Assembly: GCA_963846495.1 (NCBI GenBank) | Contig: CAWJWP010000017.1 | Location: 186,001 to 250,000, forward strand | Direction: 5' to 3' | Length of the DNA stretch: 64,000 nt | DNA from: DASYQD01 sp963846495 | GTDB taxonomy: Bacteria; Acidobacteriota; Thermoanaerobaculia; Multivoradales; JAIOJS01 | Shown here: piece after piece, positions 8,865 through 18,171 of the stretch | How positions within the stretch are numbered: the stretch's first letter is position 1 | How the letters are laid out: each line of letters begins with the position of its first letter | Notes under the pieces: generated by a model | What the model was told of the DNA's origin: nothing | The model's database searches: none | The model's input: the letters and a program-made list of their open reading frames with translations, nothing else | Made by a program: the position numbers and the translations under genes

Positions 8865-9480
8865 CGGCGGCCGCTCGGTGGAGATCTCGTTCCATGCCGT
8901 GACCGCTTGCGGCGCAGCCGTGGCTCTGCGGTCGGTTCCGCCGGCCCTCCTCCACGTCCTGCTGGTGGCTTCTCGTCCACGGAATCTCAGCCGCTCCCTC
9001 GGTCCACGAAAGGGGTCCGCTCCACTTCGGCCTGTCTCGTTCGGCCCTTCGCCGGCGCGCGCCGCCAGCTACTCCGGCCTCGGCTGACTGCTGGCGACCC
9101 GTCGGACCGCCTCGCGGCGACTGCCCTAGCCTGAGGGCAGGTCGTCAGCTCTCCCAGGGTAAGACGCGTGACCTTCGCCCCATCCACCCGTCGCATCTAC
9201 GCCGTCTCGGTCCGGATGACTTCGGGCTTCGCAGTCTGTTTGCCCTCTCGCCCACCTACTGCGACGCCTCTATGCGCTTCGTGTTCCTCGGGCCGGGGCT
9301 TTGCCTGCAGCTTCCTTCAGACTCCGCCTCGCGGCGGACGCCCTTGCTGTTCGGCTAGCGGTTCCCGTCATCAGGGCCCGCAGGGGACTTCCACCCCCAA
9401 GTCACTTCCCGATTCGGTTTCCCTCCTCGGTTGACAGCTCCAGGCGCCATGCCTGGCGCTGCGCGCCATGCCTGGCGCAC

Positions 9481-9515
9481 AAAAAGACGAGGCCCCCGAT
9501 CGCTCCGGGGGCCTC
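9481..9515 (-). terminator. intrinsic terminator of the rplQ-ending ribosomal array
   Basis: A perfect 10-bp stem (9506-9515 with 9489-9498), a 7-nt loop and, on the minus strand, GTC then TTTTT (9485-9481). It lies 32 bp past the rplQ stop and ends the long minus-strand array. The group II intron starts at the very next base. Confidence 0.9.
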
Positions 9516-9547
9516 TTCGTTTTCGTGGCGGCGGGGATTGACCGCGG

Positions 9548-10165
9548 CTACTCGCTGCCGGCCTTGCGCTGCGTGGAGCGCTTCTTCGGCCCCGCTGGAG
9601 GCTTGGTCGGGCCCTTGGTCTTGCCTTTCGGCGCGGTGGGCTTCGCAGGCTTCTTCGCCGCCTTGGCGGCCGGCTTCGCCTTCTTCGCCGGCGCCTTCGT
9701 CTTCTTCTCCTCGCCCTCGGCTTCCTCGGCCTCGGCGGCCTTGCCGCGGCCCTTGGTCGCCTTGGCGGCGGCCTTGTCGGCCTTGCCCTTCTTCTCCGTG
9801 CCCGCGAGCTGGTAGTCGACAAACTCGAGATAGGCCATCTCGGCGCCGTCGCCGGGACGCGGGCCGAGCTTGAGGATGCGCAGGTAGCCGCCGTTGCGCT
9901 CCTGGAAGCGCGGCGCCACCTCCTCGAAGAGCTTCTTCACCAGCTTGCGCTTGGCGATCCAGCGGCGCACCTGGCGGCGGGCGTCGACGGTGCCGCGCTT
10001 GCCCTTGGTGACGATCTTCTCGGCGAGCGGCCGCAGCTCCTTGGCCTTCATCAGCGTGGTGCGGATGCGGCCGCTCTCCACCAGCGAGGCGAGCTGGTTG
10101 CGGAACATCGCCTGGCGATGCTCCGTGGTGCGGCCGAGCTTGCGGCCCTTGACGTTGTGACGCAT
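9548..10165 (-). CDS. rplQ: 50S ribosomal protein L17 with long Lys/Ala-rich tail
   Basis: Residues 1 to about 124 match L17 (MRHNVKGRKLGRTTEHRQAM, then the NLxxxL-type core and YLRILKLGPRPGD). L17 is usually about 120-130 residues; this one is 205, with a C-terminal tail of roughly 80 residues rich in Lys, Ala, Pro and Glu. The tail is probably disordered and rRNA-binding by charge, which is inference. It is the last gene of the alpha operon, 59 bp after rpoA. Confidence 0.95.
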   Translation of the reverse strand: MRHNVKGRKLGRTTEHRQAMFRNQLASLVESGRIRTTLMKAKELRPLAEKIVTKGKRGTVDARRQVRRWIAKRKLVKKLFEEVAPRFQERNGGYLRILKLGPRPGDGAEMAYLEFVDYQLAGTEKKGKADKAAAKATKGRGKAAEAEEAEGEEKKTKAPAKKAKPAAKAAKKPAKPTAPKGKTKGPTKPPAGPKKRSTQRKAGSE

Positions 10166-10224
10166 CGATCGGACTCCTCTCCTCGAACGCGGCGCCCGGC
10201 GCGGCCGGGCGCGCGTTCATCGAA

Positions 10225-11199
10225 CTACAGGGCGCGGCTGCCCTCGCCCACGTCCATGCCGAGCTGCAACCCCAGGCGGCCGAGGGCCTCCTGCAGCTCC
10301 TCGAGCGACTTGCGGCCGAAGCCCTTGGCCTCGAGCATGTCGCGCTCGCTCTTGCTGACCAGGTCGCGCACGGTGTGGATGTTGGCGTTCTTGAGCGTGT
10401 TGACCGAGCGCACCGAGAGCTCGAGCTCGTCGACGTTCTTGGCCAGCATCGCCTCGACCTCGGGCGACAGTGCGCGGTCGGCGCCGCTGCCCAGCGACGG
10501 GGCGGTCTTCTCGGTGACGAGGAAGATGGTCAGGTGCTCCTGCAGCAGCTGCGCGGCGAGCGACACCGCGTCCTCGGGCGACACCGTGCCGTTAGTCCAC
10601 ACCTCGAGCACCAGCCGCTCGTAGTCGGTGGCGCGGCCGAGGCGGGCCGACTCGACGCGGTAGTTGACGCGGCGCACCGGGCTGTGCACGGAGTCGACCG
10701 GGATCCAGCCGATGCCCATCGACTCGTCGAAGTTCTTCTCGGCGGAGACGTAGCCGCGGCCCCAGGCGACCTTCGCCTGCATCTTGAAGTGGCCTTCCTC
10801 GTTGACCGTGCCGATCGGCGCCTCGGGGTCCTCGATCTCGAGGTGCGGGTCGGCGCCGAAGTGGCCGGCCTTGACCTCCGCCGGGCCTTTGACGTCGATC
10901 GACAGGAAGCGCGGCTCCTCGCCGTGCATGCGGATGGCGGCCTGCTTGAGGTTGAGGATGATGTCGGTGACGTCCTCCTTCACCCCGGGGATGGCGGAGA
11001 ACTCGTGCAGCACGCCCTCGATCTGCACCGCAGTGACGGCCGCCCCCTCGATCGAGGAGAGCAGCACGCGGCGCAGGGCGTTGCCGACGGTGGTGGCGAA
11101 GCCGCGCTCGAACGGCTGGGCGACGAAGCGGCCATAGCTCGGCGTCAGGGTGTCGACGTCCACCTCGACCCGCTGGGGGCGCTGGAAACCCTTCCACAT
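10225..11199 (-). CDS. rpoA: DNA-directed RNA polymerase alpha subunit
   Basis: 324 residues, normal length. The N-terminal assembly domain (about 1-230) contains FATTVGNALRRVLLSSIEG. The C-terminal domain (about 250-315) has ELSVRSVNTLKNANI, including the Arg that contacts UP-element DNA in E. coli (R265 equivalent), and ends in the HhH segment GFGRKSLEELQEALGRLGL. Placed between rpsD (114 bp upstream) and rplQ, as in most bacteria. Confidence 0.98.
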   Translation of the reverse strand: MWKGFQRPQRVEVDVDTLTPSYGRFVAQPFERGFATTVGNALRRVLLSSIEGAAVTAVQIEGVLHEFSAIPGVKEDVTDIILNLKQAAIRMHGEEPRFLSIDVKGPAEVKAGHFGADPHLEIEDPEAPIGTVNEEGHFKMQAKVAWGRGYVSAEKNFDESMGIGWIPVDSVHSPVRRVNYRVESARLGRATDYERLVLEVWTNGTVSPEDAVSLAAQLLQEHLTIFLVTEKTAPSLGSGADRALSPEVEAMLAKNVDELELSVRSVNTLKNANIHTVRDLVSKSERDMLEAKGFGRKSLEELQEALGRLGLQLGMDVGEGSRAL

Positions 11200-11313
11200 A
11201 GGTGAGAGCTCCTAAGGAATGCCTGGCAAGGCGTTGAACTGCGGAACTGCGAAAGCTGCCGTGAAGCGCCCCTCCGACTAAAGGAGCGGCGGCGTCCACG
11301 ACGCCAGATCGGA

Positions 11314-11943
<630 letters not shown>

Positions 11944-11958
11944 TTCGATGCTCCTGTC

Positions 11959-12375
11959 TTAGACTCGGCGCCGCTTGCGCGGGCGGCAGCCGTTGTGCGG
12001 GATCGGCGTCACGTCCCGGATCGTCTTGATGTCGAGGCCGTTGGCCTGCAGCGAGCGGATCGCCGACTCGCGGCCGGCGCCGGGGCCGGTGACCAGCACG
12101 TCGACGGTGCGCATGCCCGCCTCGCGGGCGGCCTGGCTGGCGTTCTGCGCCGCCATCTGGGCGGCGAACGGCGTGCCCTTGCGCGAGCCCTTGAAGCCCA
12201 CCTTGCCGGCCGACGCCCACCCCACCACCGCCCCCTCGACGTCGGTGAGCGTGATGACGGTGTTGTTGAAGCTGGCCTGGATGTGGGCCACGCCGTGCGG
12301 CACCACGCGCTTCTCCTTGCGCTTGGGCGCCTTCTTCTCTTTCTTGCCCGCTGCTGCTTCTGCTGCCTTGGCCAT
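11959..12375 (-). CDS. rpsK: 30S ribosomal protein S11
   Basis: 138 residues; GVAHIQASFNNTVITLTD and the basic end CRPRKRRRV are diagnostic. An extra Lys/Ala-rich stretch of about 20 residues precedes the core. Part of the platform of the small subunit. 18 bp after rpsM and 15 bp before rpsD. Confidence 0.97.
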   Translation of the reverse strand: MAKAAEAAAGKKEKKAPKRKEKRVVPHGVAHIQASFNNTVITLTDVEGAVVGWASAGKVGFKGSRKGTPFAAQMAAQNASQAAREAGMRTVDVLVTGPGAGRESAIRSLQANGLDIKTIRDVTPIPHNGCRPRKRRRV

Positions 12376-12393
12376 GGTTCCTTCCCGGCTCCC

Positions 12394-12777
12394 TTACTTC
12401 TTGGTCGCCTTCTTCTTGCCGGCGACCGCCGAGCCGCGCGGCCCCTTGCGGGTGCGGGCGTTGGTATGCGTGCGCTGGCCGTTCACCGGCAGCCCGCGGC
12501 GGTGACGCTGCCCGCGGTAGCTGCCGATCTCCATCAGCCGCTTGATGTTCTGGGCGACCTCCTTGCGCAGGTCGCCCTCGACGCGGCCCTCGTCCTGGAT
12601 CACTTTGCGGATGCGCCGCGCCTCGTCCTCGGTGAGGTCCTTGACCCGCACCGTCTCGCCCACCTCGGCCTTGCCGAGGAGCTTGCGCGAGCGCGACGGG
12701 CCGATGCCGTAGATGTAGGTCAGGCCGACCCACACCATCTTGTTCTGCGGAAGATCCACCCCGGCGATACGTGCCAT
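12394..12777 (-). CDS. rpsM: 30S ribosomal protein S13
   Basis: 127 residues starting MARIAGVDLPQNK. The helix-two-turns-helix is followed by RGLPVNGQRTHTNARTRKG, the tRNA/P-site contacting tail. Located in the usual place after infA-rpmJ. Confidence 0.97.
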   Translation of the reverse strand: MARIAGVDLPQNKMVWVGLTYIYGIGPSRSRKLLGKAEVGETVRVKDLTEDEARRIRKVIQDEGRVEGDLRKEVAQNIKRLMEIGSYRGQRHRRGLPVNGQRTHTNARTRKGPRGSAVAGKKKATKK

Positions 12778-12794
12778 TTTCCTCTCCTACTTCC

Positions 12795-12908
12795 TCAACC
12801 TTGCCGCTGCTTGTGCTTGGGGTTCTCGCAGATCACCCGCACCACCCCGCGGCGGCGGATGATCTTGCACTTGGGGCAGATCCGCTTGACCGATGCGCGC
12901 ACCTTCAT
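12795..12908 (-). CDS. rpmJ: 50S ribosomal protein L36
   Basis: 37 residues (MKVRASVKRICPKCK...) with zinc ligands Cys11, Cys14, Cys27 and His32, the C+ form. The ATG at 12908 lies 26 bp after the infA stop. It is a short gene easily lost in a longer overlapping frame that extends upstream. Confidence 0.96.
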   Translation of the reverse strand: MKVRASVKRICPKCKIIRRRGVVRVICENPKHKQRQG

Positions 12909-12934
12909 GACCGTGTCCTTTCCATCCGCCTGGA

Positions 12935-13177
12935 TCAGCGCAGCCGGTAGACGATCCGGCCGCGGGTGAGGTCGTAGGGGGACAGCTCGACGAGCACCTT
13001 GTCGCCGGGCAGGATGCGGATGAAGTGCTTCCTCATCTTGCCCGAGATGTGGGCGAGCACCTGGTGCTTGTTCTCGAGCTCCACCCGGAACATCGCGTTC
13101 GGGAGGTTCTCGATCACGGTCGCCTCGACCTCGATCGCCTCTTCCTTCTTCGACAAGCTCGCGTTCCCCTTTGCCAT
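12935..13177 (-). CDS. infA: translation initiation factor IF-1
   Basis: 80 residues with the S1-like OB fold: IEVEATVIENLPNAMFRV..., MRKHFIRILPGDKV and ELSPYDLTRGRI. Binds the ribosomal A site during initiation. The ATG at 13177 is 5 bp after the map stop; the frame is open further upstream, but only as an out-of-phase copy of map. Slightly longer than the usual 72 residues because of an N-terminal KGNASLSKKE extension. Confidence 0.96.
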   Translation of the reverse strand: MAKGNASLSKKEEAIEVEATVIENLPNAMFRVELENKHQVLAHISGKMRKHFIRILPGDKVLVELSPYDLTRGRIVYRLR

Positions 13178-13182
13178 GACCG

Positions 13183-13935
13183 TCAAACGGCGACACCGAG
13201 CACCCGGGGTCCGCGGTCGGTGACCGCCACCGAGTACTCGAAATGGGCCGACAGCGAACCGTCGGCGGTGCGCGCGGTCCAGCCGTCGGCGTCCATGCGG
13301 ACGTCGTGGCCGCCGGCGTTGACCATCGGCTCGATGGCAAGAACCATCCCGGGCCGCAGCCGCATTCCCTTGCCGGGGTCGCCGAAGTTGGGCACCTGCG
13401 GATCCTCGTGCAGCGAGGTGCCGACACCGTGGCCGACGAACTCGCGTACCACCGAGAAGCCGTTGGCCTCGACGTGCCGCTGCACGGCGCTGCCGATGTC
13501 CTGCAGGCGGTTCTTCGGCTGCACCTGCTGCACCGCCAGCTCGAGGGCTTCCTGGGTGACGCGCAGCAGCTTGGCCGCCTGCTCGCTCACCTTGCCGCAG
13601 GCGAAGGTGCGGGCGGCGTCGCCGTAGTAGCCCTTGTAGAGCACCCCGCAATCGATGCCGACGATGTCCCCCTCGAGGACGACGCGGTCGTTGGGGATGC
13701 CGTGCACGATGACGTCGTTGATCGAGGTGCAGAGGGTGGCCGGGTAGCCCTTGTAGTGCAGGAAGGCCGGCACGCCGCCCGCCTGGCGGATCTCGCGCTC
13801 GGCGAAGCGGTCGAGCTCGCGCGTCGTCACCCCCGGCGCGATCATCGCGCCGAGGCCGTCGAGCACGTGGTGGACGATGCGATTCGCCTCGTCCATCAGC
13901 TCGAGCTCGCCTGGGGTCTTCAGTACCACGGACAT
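13183..13935 (-). CDS. map: type I methionine aminopeptidase
   Basis: 250 residues. All five metal ligands are present: Asp in GIDCG, Asp in GDAART, His in GHGVG, Glu in AIEPM and Glu in HFEYSVAV. Removes the initiator Met from nascent proteins. Type Ia length, without a zinc-finger extension. Sits in the secY-adk-map-infA order, 7 bp after adk. Confidence 0.96.
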   Translation of the reverse strand: MSVVLKTPGELELMDEANRIVHHVLDGLGAMIAPGVTTRELDRFAEREIRQAGGVPAFLHYKGYPATLCTSINDVIVHGIPNDRVVLEGDIVGIDCGVLYKGYYGDAARTFACGKVSEQAAKLLRVTQEALELAVQQVQPKNRLQDIGSAVQRHVEANGFSVVREFVGHGVGTSLHEDPQVPNFGDPGKGMRLRPGMVLAIEPMVNAGGHDVRMDADGWTARTADGSLSAHFEYSVAVTDRGPRVLGVAV

Positions 13936-13942
13936 CGTCTCC

Positions 13943-14590
13943 TCAAAAAGCGCTGCGCGCCGCCTCGGGCGCGAGCACGGCGGTGGCTGCCGGCTGCAGC
14001 GCGGCGAGCACGGCTTCGGCCACCTGGTCGACCGGGCGGTTGCCGTCGACCCGGCGCAGTAGACCGCGCTGCCCGTAGTACTCGACGAGCGGCGCCGTCT
14101 GCTCCTCGTACACCCGCATCCGCTCGCGCACCACCTCCGGCGTGTCGTCGGCGCGCCCGGCCTGTTGCCGGCGGCCGCTCATCCGGCGCACCACCTCCCA
14201 CTCCGGCACCTCGAGGAAGACGGCGCCGTCGAGCGACTCGCCGCGGCCGCGGAGGATCTCCTCCAGCGTCTCGGCCTGGGCGAGCGTCCGCGGGTAGCCG
14301 TCGAGGAGGAAACCGGTGCGGGCATCAGGCTGTGCCAATCGAGCGCGCACGACGTCCGCCGTGGTGTCGTCGTCGACGAGATGGCCGAGGCCGAGGATCG
14401 CCTCCACCTTGCGGCCGAGATCGTTGCCGGCGGCGACGGCCTGGCGGAACATCTCGCCAGTCGAGATTGCCGGCACGGCGAGCCGCTGCGCCAAAAGCGC
14501 CGCCTGCGTGCCCTTGCCCGAGCCCGGAGGCCCGAACAGCAGCACGCGGCTCGCCGCCGGCGCCGTCGAGCGCTCAGCCGCGCCGGCCAC
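13943..14590 (-). CDS. adk: adenylate kinase, short-LID form
   Basis: 215 residues. P-loop GPPGSGKGT and the AMP-binding region (ISTGEMFRQAVAAG, GFLLDGYPRTLAQAE). The LID segment is short and lacks the four-cysteine zinc site. Converts AMP and ATP to two ADP. The start lies 17 nt inside the secY 3' end, implying translational coupling. The C-terminus has an Ala-rich extension. Confidence 0.94.
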   Translation of the reverse strand: MAGAAERSTAPAASRVLLFGPPGSGKGTQAALLAQRLAVPAISTGEMFRQAVAAGNDLGRKVEAILGLGHLVDDDTTADVVRARLAQPDARTGFLLDGYPRTLAQAETLEEILRGRGESLDGAVFLEVPEWEVVRRMSGRRQQAGRADDTPEVVRERMRVYEEQTAPLVEYYGQRGLLRRVDGNRPVDQVAEAVLAALQPAATAVLAPEAARSAF

Positions 14591-15959
14591 GGATCCTCCC
14601 GCGCTTCATGAAGCCTTCGTAGTTGCGCATCACCAGCTGGCTCTCGACCTGCTGCAGGAAGTCCATCGCCACGCCGATGACGATGAGCAGCGAGGTGCCG
14701 CCGAAGTAGAAGTTGAAGCCGAAGCCCTGGGTGACGAACTTCGGCAGGAAGTCGTCGAGCGATGGCCCGATGCCAGGGATCGATTCCACCTGGAGGCCGG
14801 CGATCAAGAACTCGGGCAGGATGGTCACCGCCGCCAGGTAGAGGGAGCCCACCAGGGTGATGCGGGTGAGCACGGTGTCGATGTACTCCGCGGTCCGCTT
14901 GCCGGTGCGGATGCCGGGGATGAAGCCGCCGTACTTCCGCATGTTCTCGGCGAGGTCGTTGGGGTTGAAGATGATCGACACGTAGAAGTAGCTGAAGAAG
15001 ATGATGGCGACCACCTGCAGCAGGTAGTAGATCGGCTGCCCCCAGGCGATGTAGTCGGCGATCGCCCGCGCCAGCTTGGAGTTGGGGAAGAACGAGGCGA
15101 GGGTCGTCGGCACCATCACTACCGAGCTGGCGAAGATGACCGGGATGACGCCGCCGGTGTTGACGCGCAGCGGCAGGTAGGTGCTCTGGCCGCCGTAGAC
15201 CTTGCGTCCCATCACCCGCTTGGCGTACTGCACCGGGATGCGCCGCTGCGCCCGCTCCATGTAGACGATGAAGGCGACGACCGCCAACATGAAGGCCATC
15301 AGCACGACGAGGGCGATGGCGCCGAGGCTGCCTGCGCGAACCTTGTTGAAGAGCTCGACGACGCCGCTCGGCAGGCCGACGATGATGCCGGCGAAGATGA
15401 TCAGCGAGATGCCGTTGCCGATGCCGCGCTCGGTGATCTGCTCGCCCAGCCACATGACGAAGACCGTGCCGGTGGTGAGGGTGAGGATGGCCATCAGTCG
15501 GAAGCCCCAGCCGGGGTTGAGCACCAGCGCGGCGCCGCCCGGCAGCGGCGTCTTCTCGAGGTAGAAGGCGATGCCGAGTGCCTGCACGAAGGAGATTGCC
15601 ACCGTCCCGTAGCGGGTGTACTGGGTGATCTTGCGCCGCCCGAGCTCGCCCTCCTTGGAGAGCTTCTCGAGGTAGGGCCACACCACCGTCAGGAGCTGCA
15701 GGATGATCGAGGCGGTGATGTACGGCATGATGCCGAGCGCGAACACCGCCACCCGCTCGAGGCTGCCGCCGGAGAAGGTGTTGACGAAACCCAGCATCGT
15801 GCCCTGCGTCGCCTCGAAGAACCTCTTGAGGGCGTCCGAGTTCACGCCCGGGGTAGGGATGAAGCACCCCACCCGATACACCGCCAGCATCAGGAAGGTG
15901 AACGTCAGGCGCTTCCGGAGGTCCGGAATCGCGAAGATGTTCCGGAAGCTCTCGATCAC
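14574..15959 (-). CDS. secY: protein translocase subunit SecY
   Basis: 461 residues and ten predicted membrane helices. The N-terminus FRNIFAIPDLRKRLTFTFLML, the plug region (GGSLERVAVFALGIMPYITASIILQLLT) and the end FMKRGRIRGRRG are typical. Forms the SecYEG channel with SecE, encoded at 41585-41812. Overlaps rplO by 4 nt (ATGA) and adk by 17 nt. Confidence 0.97.
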   Translation of the reverse strand: MIESFRNIFAIPDLRKRLTFTFLMLAVYRVGCFIPTPGVNSDALKRFFEATQGTMLGFVNTFSGGSLERVAVFALGIMPYITASIILQLLTVVWPYLEKLSKEGELGRRKITQYTRYGTVAISFVQALGIAFYLEKTPLPGGAALVLNPGWGFRLMAILTLTTGTVFVMWLGEQITERGIGNGISLIIFAGIIVGLPSGVVELFNKVRAGSLGAIALVVLMAFMLAVVAFIVYMERAQRRIPVQYAKRVMGRKVYGGQSTYLPLRVNTGGVIPVIFASSVVMVPTTLASFFPNSKLARAIADYIAWGQPIYYLLQVVAIIFFSYFYVSIIFNPNDLAENMRKYGGFIPGIRTGKRTAEYIDTVLTRITLVGSLYLAAVTILPEFLIAGLQVESIPGIGPSLDDFLPKFVTQGFGFNFYFGGTSLLIVIGVAMDFLQQVESQLVMRNYEGFMKRGRIRGRRG

Positions 15960-16399
15960 GCGGTTTGCTCCTGGCAGCTGCCGCCCGCCGCCTCGATCTT
16001 CTGCCGTGCCGAGCGGCTGAACTTGTGAGCGGTGACGGTGAGCGCCTTGCTGAGGTCGCCGTCGCCGAGCACCTTGACGCGGGCGCCGCTCTTGACGAGC
16101 CCCTTCTCGACCAGCGACTCGGGGGTGACGTCACCGTCGAAGCCCTCGAGCTGGTGCAGGTTGACCACCGAGTAGGTGGTCCTGAACAGGTTGGTGAACC
16201 CGCGCTTGGGGACGCGGCGGATCAAAGTCATCTGACCGCCCTCGAACCCGGTCTGACGGGCGTAGCCGGAGCGCGATTTCTGCCCCTTGTGCCCCTTGCC
16301 CGCGGTCTTGCCGAGGCCGGAGCCGGGGCCGCGCCCCACCCGCTTCCTGCTGTGCTTGCTGCCCTTGGCGGGGGTGAGCTCGTGCAACTTCATGGTCAA
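15956..16399 (-). CDS. rplO: 50S ribosomal protein L15
   Basis: 147 residues. The Gly/Arg-rich N-terminal arm (KRVGRGPGSGLGKTAGKGHKG) and the GFEGGQMTLIRRVPKRGF segment are diagnostic. It overlaps both neighbours (rpmD and secY) by 4 nt. Confidence 0.96.
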   Translation of the reverse strand: MTMKLHELTPAKGSKHSRKRVGRGPGSGLGKTAGKGHKGQKSRSGYARQTGFEGGQMTLIRRVPKRGFTNLFRTTYSVVNLHQLEGFDGDVTPESLVEKGLVKSGARVKVLGDGDLSKALTVTAHKFSRSARQKIEAAGGSCQEQTA

Positions 16400-16596
16400 T
16401 CCTCGACGATCTGAACCAAGTGCTGAATCTTGGCGACGGCACCGCGCACCGCCGGTGTGTCCTGCCGCTCCACGGTGTGCCGGATGCGGCGCAGCCCGAG
16501 GCTCTTCAACACCTCGCGCTGCGTGCGCGGGAAGCCGATGCCGCTGCGCACCTGCTGGATCTTCAACGTTTTCGCTTCCTTCTTCTTGGCCGCCAT
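16396..16596 (-). CDS. rpmD: 50S ribosomal protein L30
   Basis: 66 residues; KIQQVRSGIGFPRTQREVLKSLG matches the short bacterial L30. A Lys-rich start (MAAKKKEAKTL) precedes it. 15 bp after rpsE; 4-nt overlap with rplO. Confidence 0.94.
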   Translation of the reverse strand: MAAKKKEAKTLKIQQVRSGIGFPRTQREVLKSLGLRRIRHTVERQDTPAVRGAVAKIQHLVQIVED

Positions 16597-16611
16597 CGCT
16601 ACCTCGAGTGC

Positions 16612-17229
16612 TTAGTCAGTCACCTGCGTGTTGACGGCCGTGGGCTCCGCCGCCGCAGCCGCGACGGGAGCCGCCGCGACAGGAGCCGGCGCCGGCTCGG
16701 CGGCGCGCTCGCCCGCCGTCGTCCGCTTGTCCACCGGCGCCAACGGCCGGTCGAGGCCGCGCATCTGCCGCACGTCGTCTTCCGAGCGCAGCAGGCCGAG
16801 GGCCGCGAAGGTCGCCTTGACCACGTTGTGGGGGTTGGTCGTGCCCAGCGACTTGGTGAGGATGTCCTGGATGCCGGCGCACTCCATCACCGCCCGCACC
16901 GCGCCGCCGGCGATGACGCCGGTGCCTGCCGATGCCGGCTTGATGAGGACGCGGCCGGCGCCGTACTGGCCGGTGACCTCGTGGGGCACGGTGCTGCCCT
17001 TGCGCGGCACCGTCACCAGGTTCTTCTTGGCGATCTCGATGCCTTTGCGGATAGCGAGCGGCACCTCGCGCGCCTTGCCGGCGCCGAAGCCGACGCGGCC
17101 CTTGCCGTCGCCGATCACCACCAGCGCCGAGAACGAAAAGTTCTTGCCGCCCTTCACCACCTTGGTGACGCGGTTGATGTTGACGACCTGCTCGTAGTAC
17201 TCGGAATCCGAGTCGAACTCGCGATTCAT
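16612..17229 (-). CDS. rpsE: 30S ribosomal protein S5 with Ala/Pro-rich tail
   Basis: 205 residues. VVNINRVTKVVKGGKNFSFS is the double-stranded RNA-binding start, and GTGVIAGGAVRAVMECAGI the second domain. The S5 core ends near residue 165; the remaining 40 residues are an Ala/Pro/Glu-rich tail. The start shares one base with the rplR stop. Confidence 0.96.
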   Translation of the reverse strand: MNREFDSDSEYYEQVVNINRVTKVVKGGKNFSFSALVVIGDGKGRVGFGAGKAREVPLAIRKGIEIAKKNLVTVPRKGSTVPHEVTGQYGAGRVLIKPASAGTGVIAGGAVRAVMECAGIQDILTKSLGTTNPHNVVKATFAALGLLRSEDDVRQMRGLDRPLAPVDKRTTAGERAAEPAPAPVAAAPVAAAAAEPTAVNTQVTD

Positions 17230-17612
17230 TAGAACTCCAGTCCTTTCTCACGCGCCGCCTCGGCGAGCGCCTTGACCCTGCCGTGGTAGACGTAGCCGCC
17301 GCGGTCGAACACCACCTTGCCGATGCCGGCGGTCTTGGCGCGCTCGGCGAGAGTCGCACCGACGAGCTTGGCAGCCGCCACATTGCCCGTGCCGGCGCCG
17401 AGCTGCGACTTGAGCTCGGGCTCGAGCGAGCTCACCGCCGCCAGCGTGACGCCCTTGCCGTCGTCGATCAGCTGCGCGTAGACGTAGCGCAGGCTCTTGA
17501 ACACCGACAGGCGCGGACGCTCCGCGGTGCCGGCGAGGTGGCTGCGCACCCGCAGGTGCGCGCGCTCGCGGCGCCAGGTCTTGCGCTTGGATCGCTTGGC
17601 TAGATCGGTCAT
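17229..17612 (-). CDS. rplR: 50S ribosomal protein L18
   Basis: 127 residues; RPRLSVFKSLRYVYAQLIDD and VVFDRGGYVYHGRVKALAEAAREKGLEF are the 5S rRNA-binding protein L18 signature. 9 bp after rplF. Confidence 0.97.
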   Translation of the reverse strand: MTDLAKRSKRKTWRRERAHLRVRSHLAGTAERPRLSVFKSLRYVYAQLIDDGKGVTLAAVSSLEPELKSQLGAGTGNVAAAKLVGATLAERAKTAGIGKVVFDRGGYVYHGRVKALAEAAREKGLEF

Positions 17613-17621
17613 GTGCGGCTC

Positions 17622-18161
17622 CTACTTGCTCCCGGCCTTGCCGACCTTGAGGCGCAGCCGCTCGTCGCTGTAGCGGACGCCCTTGCCCTTGTAGGGGTCC
17701 GGCGGCCGCAGGCTGCGGATCTCGGAGGCCACCTGGCCCACCTGCTGGCGGTCGGCGCCGGTGACAGTGATGCGGGTGTTCTTCTCCACCGCGACGTCGA
17801 CGCCCGGCGGGAGGGCGAACACCACCGGGTGCGAGTAGCCGAGCGCCAGGTGCAGCGCCCGCCCCTTGAGCTCAGCGCGATAGCCGACGCCGACGATGTC
17901 GAGGGTCTTGGTGAAGCCTTGCGAGACGCCGGTCACCGCGTTGGCGAGGAGCGCCCGCATCAGCCCGTGGCGGGCGCGGGTCTCGCGCTCGTCGTTCTGG
18001 CGGGTGACCAGGAGCTGGTTGTCGTTGGCCTCGACGCCGGTGCCCGGGACGATCCGCTGGGTGACCTTCCCCTTCGGGCCTTCGGCGAAGACGGCGCCGT
18101 CCGCCACCTTGACCTTGACGCCGGAGGGAACGGCGATGGGTTGTTTGCCGATACGCGACAT
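17622..18161 (-). CDS. rplF: 50S ribosomal protein L6
   Basis: 179 residues, standard length. Two L6 repeats; SRIGKQPIAVPSGVKV at the start and RSLRPPDPYKGKGVRYSDE near the end are diagnostic. Confidence 0.97.
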   Translation of the reverse strand: MSRIGKQPIAVPSGVKVKVADGAVFAEGPKGKVTQRIVPGTGVEANDNQLLVTRQNDERETRARHGLMRALLANAVTGVSQGFTKTLDIVGVGYRAELKGRALHLALGYSHPVVFALPPGVDVAVEKNTRITVTGADRQQVGQVASEIRSLRPPDPYKGKGVRYSDERLRLKVGKAGSK

Positions 18162-18171
18162 GACCTTCCCC

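Larger units (their letters stand above)
7518..9480 (-). mobile_element. group II intron, inserted directly after the rplQ terminator (class C-like targeting)
   Basis: On the minus strand the element begins GTGCG at 9480, the consensus 5' end of group II introns. It ends ...CTACTCGAT at about 7518, with a candidate branch A seven nt from the end. Between them lie a long structured 5' region (9480-8865), a reverse transcriptase frame, and a 35-nt domain V-like hairpin. The 5' boundary abuts the T-tract of the rplQ intrinsic terminator. Insertion just downstream of terminators is the established habit of class C introns, and the absence of an endonuclease domain agrees. A 16-bp unit is repeated twice at the 5' end (9444-9459, 9463-9478). 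The 3' boundary may be off by a few bases. Confidence 0.85.

Noticed and set aside
8724..9434. Small frames on both strands in the intron 5' region
   Set aside because: They overlap the structured RNA part of the group II intron and have no homology or start signals.
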